This document shows, piece by piece, positions 34,101-43,197 of a stretch of DNA of 64,000 nt. The DNA lies in NCBI RefSeq assembly GCF_004379255.2, contig NC_056040.1, positions 28,362,852 to 28,426,851 on the forward strand, given 5' to 3'. Under the pieces are notes generated by a model. It had not been told where the DNA came from. It made no database searches and was given only the letters and a program-made list of their open reading frames with translations. How positions within the stretch are numbered: position 1 is the first letter of the stretch; each line of letters starts with the position of its first letter. The position numbers and the translations under genes are program-made. The stretch comes from Salvia splendens. Taxonomy: Eukaryota > Streptophyta > Magnoliopsida > Lamiales > Lamiaceae.

Positions 34101-34431
34101 GGCGCCAGGTGGCGGAGAGCGTGACGAAGGCCGTGTGAAGGTAGCAATCGGCCTCGAGAAAAACCCCGTTGAGCTGGAGCGGTATGAGGGCGGGGGGATC
34201 GCACCGGCCGTGGACGTGCGGCTGGTAGCTGGGCATGTCGGGGTTGTCGACGACGGCAGGGTCGGAGATGACGGCGTAGAGCATTGGGGAAATAGGGAGG
34301 TAGGAGCAGCCGACAGCTCTCTCCATGGCCGTGTGAGGCTTGGGCGGCGCGACCGCCCTGTCCTTGCCGAAGTAGATCCTCTTGGAGAGGCGCAGCCCGT
34401 CCTCCACCGCGGCCTCGAAATCCGCCGCCAT
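28136..34431 (-). CDS. inter-alpha-trypsin-inhibitor heavy-chain-like protein (VIT + vWA)
   Basis: Thirteen minus-strand exons join in frame to about 752 residues: 34431-34039, 33790-33638, 33547-33335, 33229-33140, 32942-32826, 32475-32206, 31871-31715, 30804-30727, 30397-30297, 29927-29757, 28892-28818, 28735-28637, 28477-28136. The start MAADFEAAVEDGLRLSKRI has no upstream alternative in frame. Exons 1-4 form a VIT-like beta domain; exon 6 opens the von Willebrand A domain with an intact MIDAS (VVFIVDISGSMRGQ), and exon 7 carries ITDGAVEDE. The last exon is a Cys-rich tail (CGCCGRCWRHCCCMCC) ending CSACCGGEE, suggestive of lipidation or metal binding near a membrane. All borders are GT..AG except intron 2, which appears to start GC. 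Length and architecture match the single-copy Arabidopsis relative (At1g19110, from memory). No breaks; probably functional. Biochemical role in plants is unknown. Introns contain MITEs (29107-29364) and small duplications. Confidence 0.93.
29107..29364. mobile_element. Stowaway-like MITE in an intron of the vWA gene
   Basis: Ends CTCCCTCCGTCCTACTTTAG and CTAAAGTGGGACGGAGGGAG are inverted repeats, flanked by TA on both sides (29105-29106, 29365-29366). 258 bp, AT-rich, non-coding: the classic structure of Tc1/mariner-derived Stowaway MITEs. It lies in the intron between exons 10 and 11. Confidence 0.9.
31127..31260. repeat. duplicated MITE-end fragment in intron 7 of the vWA gene
   Basis: TTTTTAAGAGTGGAGGGAGTAG followed by TTTATACATAA occurs at 31127 and again at about 31222. 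The GGAGGGAG phrase is the right end of the Stowaway-like family, so this is probably a relic copy partly duplicated in tandem. Confidence 0.5.
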
Positions 34432-34499
34432 AAGCGGGAGTTTTCTCTGGGGGGAATTCCGAAGATTGAAAGTTGCAATTCGACCGTTGAGCTGAATTA

Positions 34500-35134
34500 T
34501 CCTTTCCTTGGAAGACTGTAACGCCGGCTATCTAGGTCTTGTCGTTTTTATGATGATAGGCCGTTGGAGGCGTGGACCCCACGCCGCGATCTCATACACT
34601 TGGAAGCTTGGGGTCATTTTCGTCCGCAATGTACAACCCGGCTCCACCTGTCTTCTACAAGAAAATCCGTTGGGAAGCAGCCAAACCATTGGTGCTACTC
34701 TCTCTCCTTTGCATATCCAATACATACGGACGAACGCACAAATGTTGGACAACTCAAGGCATGCCGGCTTTCCCCTATTTCAAGACAATTTTCCTCATTT
34801 TTCTACTACTACTACTATCATTTTTTTATAGGTAAAAGTACATAAATTCATTCGATAATATTCTTAGAAGTTGAATGGACTCAACCAGTTTTATTTGAAC
34901 TAATAGATTAATCCAAAAATCAAAAACTTTGTCTTGATTTTGGTATTTACCACGTATTTAAAAGTGGGCTAAATATCACAAATTTTACTACCAAAACTAT
35001 CCAAATATTCTTATAGTCATTTTGGTATACAGAATTGGAAGGAATTGAATTTTAATTCAATTTCAAATTATATGTTTGATAAAATGAATTAATTAATATG
35101 AAACCAAAATTGAATTTGAAGAATTAGTGTACAC
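34500..35134. other. upstream region of the vWA gene; no gene seen
   Basis: This is the 5' flank (promoter side) of the minus-strand vWA gene and is GC-richer to about 34700. A short CTACTACTACTACTATC run occurs near 34804. Open frames at 34508-34845 overlap one another in several frames and show no domain. Confidence 0.45.
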
Positions 35135-36110
35135 GCATTATACACATTGCGCGTATACATAATACACATTGCCCCCACACACACTACACATTATACACAA
35201 CACACACACATACTCAAAATACACACACTGCACATACACATACTCAAAATACACACACTGCATATACTATGCACAAAATACACACTGCACACACTATACA
35301 CAAAATACACACACTACATATATTATACACAAAATAAACATGTTGCACACGCATATACGCAAAATACACACACTATAAACAAAATATATATTGCACACAC
35401 ACTATGCACACTATACACAATGTATGCATATTGCACACACATATACACAAAATACACACGCTAAACACACATGTCTATACAAAAACACACATGTCTATAC
35501 AAAAACACACACACTACAAGCACACTATACACAAAATACACACACTCTACACCCTACACACACCACACAAAATACACACATTGATCACAGATTGGATGTG
35601 TGAAGTGCAACGTATGTATTTTGTGCATGTTATGTGTATGGCGTGTAATATTTGTATTTTGTGTATATTATGTGTAGTGTGTGTAATATGCGTATTTTGT
35701 GTATATATAGTGTGTGTGGGGTGTGTGCATTGTGTAGGGTGTGTGTAATGTGTGCAGTGTGTGTAAGGTGCGTGTAATGTGTATAGTGTGTGCACCATGA
35801 GTAGTGTGTGTATAGTGTGTAGGGTGTGTAGTCTGTGTGGTGTGCAGTGTGTATAGTGTATGTAGTGTGTATTTTTTGTACAATGTGCTGTGTGTACTGT
35901 GTTTATTGAGTGTAGTGTGCAGTGCATGTCCGGTGCATGCAGTGTGTGTGATGTGTATATGTGTGTAGTGTGTGTGTCGTGTATGTAGCGTGTGTAATGT
36001 TTATCATGTGTGTGTCGTGTATGTAGTGTGTGCAATGCTTATCATGTGTGTGCAGTGTATATAATGTGTTTATTTTGTGTATAGTGTGTGCACTGTGTGT
36101 GTGTATTTTC
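35135..36110. repeat. CA-rich then TG-rich satellite-like tract forming an inverted repeat
   Basis: 35135-35590 is made of variants of ATACACACACTATACACAAA and related 10- to 20-base units (purine-poor on top strand). 35600-36110 is the complementary type (GTGTGTAGTGTGTATAGTGTG). The switch near 35595 makes the tract loosely self-complementary. Long open frames in it (up to 162 codons, almost only H, T, Y, I) are composition artefacts. The TG part resumes after the solo LTR at 37269-37372. Confidence 0.85.
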
Positions 36111-37263
36111 TGTCACGACCTCATTTTCTAAGGATAGAAAACACGGTTGATCGCGACTAGGGGATTAAAGAAGCGGGGAAGAAAGGGTAAAAACAACACA
36201 ACTCGACCATAGCTCCTAACAAATGGGATAAGCTCGAATAAAATCAGAGTATCATTTCAACAATACTTGGCAAAAGAAACAGTATTCAGCGGAAGCATTT
36301 CGAGATTAGAATAATGTTATGTATGAAGACACAACATATTCTAGACATTTGATAGACATTCTTCACTTTTATGCTCAACACCCACCGCCGCCAACTCGAT
36401 TCTAATTCTCGGCTTTTGACTGCGCAGTCGTCGCCTCTGTCACAACTCCACCGTCGGCACCAGTCCGGAGTCATCCAGCTACGTTGTTGCTTCTGCCCGT
36501 CAGCGTCGTCGCTGCCGAGCAGCCGCTGTTGTCTCTGCTCTCCCAGCCGGCTCGTCGTCGTTTGCCTTCTCAATTGATACTTGAAAACTTCTCGGATCTC
36601 TCTCTCTCAGATATGGAATTCAATGAATTGAGTGTGTGTAGCTTGTGTTGAAACCGCGCTCCCTCTCTGTTCTCTCGCATCGCAGCGCCGCCGTGAGTCG
36701 CGGCAGCTGTTGCCGAACCGGACCGCCTTCGGCTCCGTATTCACCGGCTGTTATCCGCCGTCGCCGAGCCCGTGGACCACTCCGTCGTCATCTCTTCTCC
36801 CTCCATCCAATCTCTCTCAAAACACCGCGCTTGTCATCTCTTTCTCTAATTTCTAACTCTCTGATTTTTTTTCTGGAATCGATTGATCTGATAAAACGTG
36901 GAGTCATGGAGAGATATGTATAGGTATAAACCGATTTCATGAGATCATGGGGGGAGGTAGAAACCGATTTGTTCCGGATTTTGTGGAGCAGAATAGTTGA
37001 CTAGTGAAAAGTGGCATTCAATAGTGATTGGGCTGCAGATTTAAAGTGGGCTCATGAAGAGAAATAAAAAGATGATTTGGGCTTAAAATAAAGTTTCCTC
37101 TTTAAGTAATAAAGAAAATTGGGTTAGGAAAGGATAATGGTTTAAGCCCAAAATGTAAAATTCTTCTCTCGACAAAAGAAACAAGGTCGAAAAATTTTTA
37201 AGTGCACAAACGACGGTCCTTTCAAGAACACAATAAAAGGGTAGCAAAAGTCGGGGTGTTACA
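36111..37263 (-). mobile_element. solo LTR inserted in the TG tract (1.15 kb)
   Basis: On the minus strand it starts TGTAACACCCCGACTTTTGC and ends GGTCGTGACA, i.e. TG..CA with imperfect short inverted ends. A perfect 5-bp duplication TTTTC flanks it (36106-36110 and 37264-37268). No internal coding domain is present, so it is a solo LTR. The TGTAACACCC start is common among plant Ty3 LTRs. Open frames at 36286-36923 are within the LTR and not recognisable. Confidence 0.85.
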
Positions 37264-37372
37264 TTTTCTGTATATTTTGTGTGTGTGTGCAGTGTATAAT
37301 GTGTTTACTGCGTATATTGTGTGTAGTGTGTGTAACGTGTTTGTTGTGTATATTGTGCTTTGTGTACTTAGG

Positions 37373-38663
37373 GGTCCGCTGAGATGGAGTCAGTGCTCCA
37401 CTAACAACGTAAATTTCTTCTATTTGAGGTGAGTTTTCTCCCACTTGTTCATTTCATTCTTTTCAAAACCCTAGCCCCATGCCCCACATCTACAAAAACT
37501 CAAAATTTATACATTAATTCATACGCGCATACTCTAAATTTTTCTTCACAATCTAAGTTTTCATCTTTGTCAATTTTGTGCTCAAATCTCCTACAGCTCA
37601 AGGTGTATTCTTCATTTTATTCATAAGCTTTTGTTGTTGAATACTTCCATTGAATTGCTTTGAATGTTGTAGGATAGTTTAGTAGGATTGAATTGTTGAT
37701 GGGTATGAATCAGACATGAGTTTCTTTTGATTAATATGGTTTGAATTCAGTGGAATTTTCCTTTAGGAGAAGCATGAGTAGTAGAAACGTTGCTGTGAAT
37801 TGTTTGTGAATCACTACCTTTGTCCTTAAAAAATTGAAACTTTTGAAACAACACGGATTATAATGCACAATTGGTAAAATAAGACAGATAATCAATGGTA
37901 AGGACGAGATTGTGTATGATTACCATGGTAAGTGTATGGTTACCATTATCGAAGGATTGTGGATGGATGTGAATTTTGCCCTTCCTGGTTCAAATGGGTA
38001 CGTTTCACTTTTGATAGTGAGCAATCTCCACTTCATCATTTGGCTCAAAACAATTAAGTAATTCACAAAGTTAATCCATGGTTAGTGTATGGTTACTATT
38101 ATCGAGCCAAAAGTAGATACTCTCGAGGAACTTGAAGGTGCTAAGGAACTCCAATGTATATTTGCAGTAAGATTGCGACCTCCTCCTAAACATGTTCAAC
38201 AGGCCTTCGTCTCCACCTACGCTACGAAGCGCCCAAAAATCCTCAGTGATCACAAAATAGCCATGGAGTACTCATGGGGATACTTGGATGACATGGTTTG
38301 ATGTCTAGATAGCCACTTCCATGTTGCTTTGTCCTCATCCATTCTGAGGCAGATTCCGTAGTTGCTAGCATTTTCTGCTTTTCTTTGGGAAGCTATGTTC
38401 CTACAAATTCAAAGTGTGAGGTTAATAGAATGAAGAACTAAACTCCTGGCAATCCCCGAAAAACTTATACCAATTCTAAGGCCTAAAGTATGAAATATAC
38501 ATATATCTACTTAGATGAACAAAATCATCATCTATCCTCCATTTAAGAAATTAATGTAACAATTAAAACAACCAAAAGATAGCAATATCCAATAATCTCA
38601 AAATTTTGCATAGATCATGGAATTATAATTGCCACATAATGCTACAAACATGATTATACATAT
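37373..38663. other. intergenic stretch without recognised gene
   Basis: A 70-codon plus-strand frame at 38089-38301 (EPKVDTLEELEGAKELQCIF, PPPKHVQQAFVSTYATKRPK) looks somewhat protein-like but matches no family I know. The phrase GTGTATGGTTACCATTATCGA (37933) is partly repeated at 38085. Nothing else stands out. Confidence 0.35.
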
Positions 38664-40200
38664 TGATAGTCGAAGGATTTTGATTAGAGTGTGTGTCAAC
38701 TGGATAGGAGGGTGCCAAAACCTAGTTGTGTCGTTAGGTTTGTGTCTATCTTCCCTATCAAAACCTCAACTCACACTACTGGCTAGTATAGTAGAGTAAA
38801 GGATCGATCCCACAGGGATGGATGTAGACATAATACTCGAGATGACATTTTGGAAGAGTTGGTTTGCTACCACGTTTTTTTGGGGTTGAGTTATACTAGA
38901 GGTGAAACTACAATGGGACCTATACCTATACTGATCAGTAGGTCGCTAATTGTTTCATGTTGTGGACTGGGTACGTGAATGGAAGGTGTGGACTACTAGT
39001 GTGCATGTGAAAAAGGGTAAATTTACTAAAAATAGGTCGACAAAAGTAAAAGGGAATATCAGACTATGCTGGCTAACTAACTACCAAAGGATGAAAGGTA
39101 AAAGGTAAAAGGTAAAAGTGGTCCCAAAATCAGATTGTGATGTTGTCTTCTACACCAAGCAATGAAAAATAACCAGAAACTCAGGATTCCATTGATGGAT
39201 ACTTGAAATCAAACTCAACAAACTTAGATCCAACTCGAAATTAAACTACGAACGCTAAATCATGCAGAAATCGACAAACATACAAACTGATCAACATGCA
39301 AGGTGGCGAAAAATTCAGATCTCATGCATTCACGAAAGCTGCACCGATTAAACCTTGCAAATGCTTGAGAAATCTCTAGATCTGTCTAACTAGGTAGATT
39401 TAAACGTGCAAATAAACGAAATCAACCTTAAACCTCTAGATATATCTAACTAGGCAGATTTAAACATGCAGATAAATGAAATCAACCTTAAACCTCTAGA
39501 TCTCTCTAATTAGGAAGAAAGAAATCACAACTAAGCTAGAACTCGAAACAAACCAAAAGAAATCCATTGCATTCAAGGTATTCAGGCCAAAAGATGTTCA
39601 AAGAAAAGTTTACTAAGAACAATGTTGAGTGCAAATTGAAGCAAGTGCTGAAACTTAAGAAAGGACAAAACAAAAAAAAAACAAGTAAAAGATTGTTTTT
39701 GGGCTCCTCGGAGCGATGAGCTGAAAGAACTCTGATCCATGGCAACAAACTGGCTGGAACGCACGACAACTCTTTCTTCTAGCGGATGGCTAGAAGCTTC
39801 AAGTGAGATCCAAGCTGAGTTGAACGAGTTGTGCGAGTGAAGTGGAGCTAATCTCCAAAAATGTGACATGTTTCTTCAAGGTTGATCCTCTATTTATAGG
39901 GCAGCCTGTCCCAATCCCGGGGGCTACTCTTTCGCTTGGATTGACGATCTTGCCCCTTCTAGATAGATGGTCATTTGTAGCAATCCACTCCATCTTGTGC
40001 TCAAGCTCTATGGCATGCATTCTGATCAATATTGCACCTCTCTCGCATCTTTTTGACCTGAAGCTTTTCCGACCCCTCTCTTCCTGACTAGTATCTTACA
40101 TGTGCACTTTAGCAACTATTTTTGCAGATATTATCCAATTAAGCACGTTATCCCGACCAGACCAGTAACTAAGGCGTAAAACAAGATTGATCACATATCA
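38664..40200 (-). mobile_element. solo LTR related to the Athila-like element, reverse orientation
   Basis: On the minus strand it begins TGATATGTGATC and continues GGTTACTGG-, ATAACGTGC-, ATATCTGCAAAA- and TTGCTAAAGTG-like phrases in the same order as the LTR at 4358. It ends on the left at TGATAG/CTATCA. Its 1537 bp compare with 1516 bp for the intact LTR. Shared landmarks include the CCCACAGGGATGGATG / TGTGGGATTCGACCC segment. I do not find a matching 5-bp duplication (CATAT versus ACAGT). It is a diverged member of the family or a sister family. Confidence 0.78.
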
Positions 40201-40234
40201 ACAGTGAAACCCAATGGTATTTAAATACTACCTT

Positions 40235-40391
40235 TTCCAGAGCCTTTGTCCTAGCGGCAAAGAGCTTAGACATTATTGCATAAGGTGCTGAGTTCGAGCC
40301 CTCTTGACATCAGTTGTAATTTCCTTCTATCTATAGTATAGGAGTTTATTTGTAATTTCCTCCCTTATATAAGAGTTAATTTTTTTTAAAA
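40235..40391 (+). mobile_element. tRNA-derived SINE with 12-bp target duplication
   Basis: About 157 bp. The 5' region holds an A-box-like CCTAGCGGCAAAGAGC and a B-box GAGTTCGAGCCCT, spaced about 30 bp as in tRNA-derived pol III promoters. The body is unrelated and the 3' end is a T/A-rich tail. AAATACTACCTT flanks it on both sides (40223-40234 and 40392-40403), a long duplication typical of L1-type (LINE-mobilised) insertion. It is inserted at the left edge of a MITE-like sequence. Confidence 0.8.
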
Positions 40392-40397
40392 AAATAC

Positions 40398-40990
40398 TAC
40401 CTTCGTCATTTAAAAATAGAAACTTTTTTCCATTCTAGTTCTATCCCTTAAAATTAGAAAAAATTTATATTAGGAAAGTTTTTCTCTCTGATGAGGTGAG
40501 ACCCTTTACCCACTAACAATACTTCAAACATTTTTTTCTCTCTAATACTTCGATCGCTTCAAGAAAGTTAAGTCAAAGATGTCAAACGAGCGCTTGTTGG
40601 CGGGACACCCAACAATAGTATGTTTATTTTTCGTTTGTATTGCTCCGATTTAATTTTGTTTTGTTCTGATTGAGATTGCACAGGGCTACTGGAACCAGGC
40701 AGCAGTCAGCTGAGAACTCTCTAGGGAACTTGCTGGGAATGAAGGGTTGGGGTGGGAAGAGAGAGGTGTGGAATGAGCAGAAAATCTAGGTTTAAGGTCC
40801 GATTCGTTCCATTTGAGTTAAATAAAATTAATTAATTTTAATGGTAATAAGGGGGTAACTGGATATTTTACCAGACAACCTAAATTAAAGCATAAAATTC
40901 CTAATTTTTTCTATTAAAGGAAATGCATCATATTAGTTGGGACAACCCAAAAAGGAGTACAAATCAATTGAGATGGGACAAAGGGAGTAT
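40398..40990. mobile_element. composite Stowaway-like MITE remnant
   Basis: Left CTACCTTCGTCATTTAAAAATAG and right GATGGGACAAAGGGAGTA are degraded copies of the CTCCCTCCGTC...GGGACGGAGGGAG ends. The interior contains additional unrelated sequence (about 40560-40800), so it may be two elements or a MITE with an insertion. No gene. Confidence 0.4.
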
Positions 40991-41086
40991 TTGTTTCTAG
41001 AACTTGCTTCTAGTATGCATTAATCTACAAAGTGATTAATTTGAGAAATGATGAAGTTAGACCATCCTTCTGTATCTAGTTTTGTA

Positions 41087-41483
41087 CTCCCTCTATCTCA
41101 TAATCGATGTCACACTTTTCTTTTTAGTTTGTTACAAAAGATGTCACATTTTTTTTTTGAAAAGTTCTCTCTCACGTTAATATAAATAATCTTCTTCCGT
41201 CCCATAATAGGTGGCACACTTGGGAATTGACACGGGATTTTAGGTGATGTTGTTTGTGTGTTAGGTGGAGAGAGAAAATAGTATATTTATATTAATGTGT
41301 GAGGTAGTTTTTTCCAAAAAAGGAAATGTGACATATTTCGTGGGACAAACTAAAAAGGAAAGTGTGACATTTATTATGAGACTGAGGAGTATTATTTTCT
41401 CTCTCCACTCAACACACAAAACAACATCTCTTAAAATCCCGTGTCATTCCTCAAATGTGTCATCTATTATGAGACAGATGGAG
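41087..41483. mobile_element. Stowaway-like MITE, composite
   Basis: CTCCCTCTATCTCATAATCGA at the left and its inverted counterpart CTATTATGAGACAGATGGAG at the right, flanked by TA. A second pair (CTTCCGTCCCATAATAGG / TTATTATGAGACTGAGGAG) sits inside, suggesting a nested copy. Non-coding. Confidence 0.65.
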
Positions 41484-41779
41484 TATTTGAAAATATGAGC
41501 TTGCTAACAAAAATGCCCTTAGCTAGTGATTTTTAAGTTTTTTATTGGAAACTAAATGATTGGAATAGTTTATTCACACTCTTGGGATGATTAGAAATTT
41601 TGTGAAAAAGGAGTTGGAGTAATAAGGAAAAATAATACAGGAAAAAATGATGACTGTGAAAAGAAAATATGTGTGCATAAGAAAAATTGATACATGGGAA
41701 AAAATGAAGAAATATTGAAAAAAAGAAATAAATCCGAGAAAGTTGGAAAAGTGGGAAGAAATTTAGACAAAGTCTACTA

Positions 41780-42038
41780 CTCCCTCCGCCCATGAGAAAA
41801 TGTTACATTTTGTCATTTTTAGATATCCGCGATTTAAAGTCTCATTCATTCTTTTCCCATTTTAGGTAAGTGGAACCCACCATTTAACTAAATCATTACA
41901 GTTACATTTTTATAAAATTAATATATAAAAGTAAAGTTCATAAATCATTATCTCATTTCCCCATTTTTCTTTACAAAATCAAATAAATTTTTAAACTCGT
42001 GCCGAATCAAAATGAAACTATAAATAGGACAAAGAGAG
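41780..42038. mobile_element. Stowaway-like MITE
   Basis: CTCCCTCCGCCCATGAG at the left and ATAAATAGGACAAAGAGAG at the right, TA on both sides, about 259 bp and AT-rich. The right end is diverged. Confidence 0.6.
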
Positions 42039-42085
42039 TATATGTTAAGAACTAAAGTGATGGAATAGTGACAAATGAAAATGTA

Positions 42086-42321
42086 GTCCCTCTGTCCCAA
42101 CTAAGTTGAATCGTATTCCGTTTTAGGTTGTCGCAACTAAGTTGAGTCATTTCCTTTTTTTTAAAAAAAAACAAAACATCTAATCACTCTTACTTTATTC
42201 CATTACCTACTTTACTCTCTCTTTATCTTTTCTATTTTATTTCTCTCTCCTACTTTTCAATACAATTTCTTATTCTTCGTGTCCAAAATTTTTTGACTCA
42301 TCTTAGTTGAGACGGAAGGAG
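42086..42321. mobile_element. Stowaway-like MITE
   Basis: GTCCCTCTGTCCCAACTAAG and its inverted match CTTAGTTGAGACGGAAGGAG, TA on both sides, about 236 bp, AT-rich. A short T/A run (TTTTTTTTAAAAAAAAAC) lies near 42160. Confidence 0.75.
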
Positions 42322-42429
42322 TAGATGTTAATTATTCTATTGCTTTACTTTGGGAGTTTAGTCAATTTTTAGTCAATTTTTACTGACATTCAAGGTTAAA
42401 TAAAAATAAGAAATAAAAAGAAAACTAAT

Positions 42430-43180
42430 CTAATCTTGGAATTAACAGTATCGTTTTTAAGACAGCATCACATGTTGTCCATGCCCCAACAAAATGGAAC
42501 AAGTAGTTGAGAAAGTAGTGATGATGAATAAGATAAGGAGATTGATTCCAATCCTTCACATCTCTCCCGAGACCAAGGCGCTCCTCTGCTGCCTAAAGAT
42601 CCGCTTCAAGATCTTCTAATGGAGAAGCACTCAACAATGGAGAAGGTAATTAAGCACTTAGGTATTTAAAATAAAAGTATTTGATGCATGAATGTGAAGA
42701 AGATATATTTACATTTACAGATATCGAGGGCTATGCTGCACAAGAAGATATACAAGAACACCCTCCTTCAAAGGCCAACACCCAAGAAATGCTTCATATT
42801 CTACGTAGTCATTAACACCAATTTCCCCTCTACTTTTCTCATTTTACACGGTGATGTATGTTTGTAAGTTTTTGCAGATATTGTGCTAGAGATTTAAGGA
42901 TGCCTACTAAATCATATTGAGTTCATCCAGGGATTGAAGGATGTCTACGATCACAATAATTCCGAACAGGAGTGGAGTTGTAGCATGTTTTGCCACGGTT
43001 TCCACATCACTACACATGTTATACTTCGAGCTTCTTGTTGCGATATCAGATTGCTTGTAGATCGAAGACCACTTATATATGAGTTTTACTTTCACCCGTT
43101 GTCTTTCTGCTATGTTATATCCACAAGCTACGTAAATGTGACCAAAATCAAGATGCAAATCCAGTCGTCTCAAGAGATTA
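42430..43180 (+). other. unidentified coding-like relics left of the copia element
   Basis: Short plus-strand stretches such as MEQVVEKVVMMNKIRRLIP (42497) and ISRAMLHKKIYKNTLLQRPT (42721) are followed by a 90-codon frame at 42934. GTAATT- and GCAGAT-like splice signals exist, but I can neither join them with confidence nor name a family. They may be a decayed gene. Confidence 0.25.
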
Positions 43181-43197
43181 ACCCACAACAACACAAC

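Noticed and set aside
34096..34521. 141-codon plus-strand frame starting MEAPGGGERDEG
   Set aside because: Antisense to exon 1 of the vWA gene, which has a clear family match on the other strand.
35147..36035. Open frames of up to 162 codons rich in His, Thr, Tyr and Ile
   Set aside because: They exist because CA/TG repeats lack stop codons in several frames at once, on both strands. No start context, domain or codon structure.
36286..36923. Several 70-95 codon frames after the TG tract
   Set aside because: They fall inside a solo LTR with a perfect 5-bp duplication, overlap each other on both strands, and show no domain.
38089..38301. 70-codon frame with PPPKHVQQAF as a small gene
   Set aside because: Protein-like but without any recognisable family, promoter or splice context; kept only as a note in the intergenic entry.
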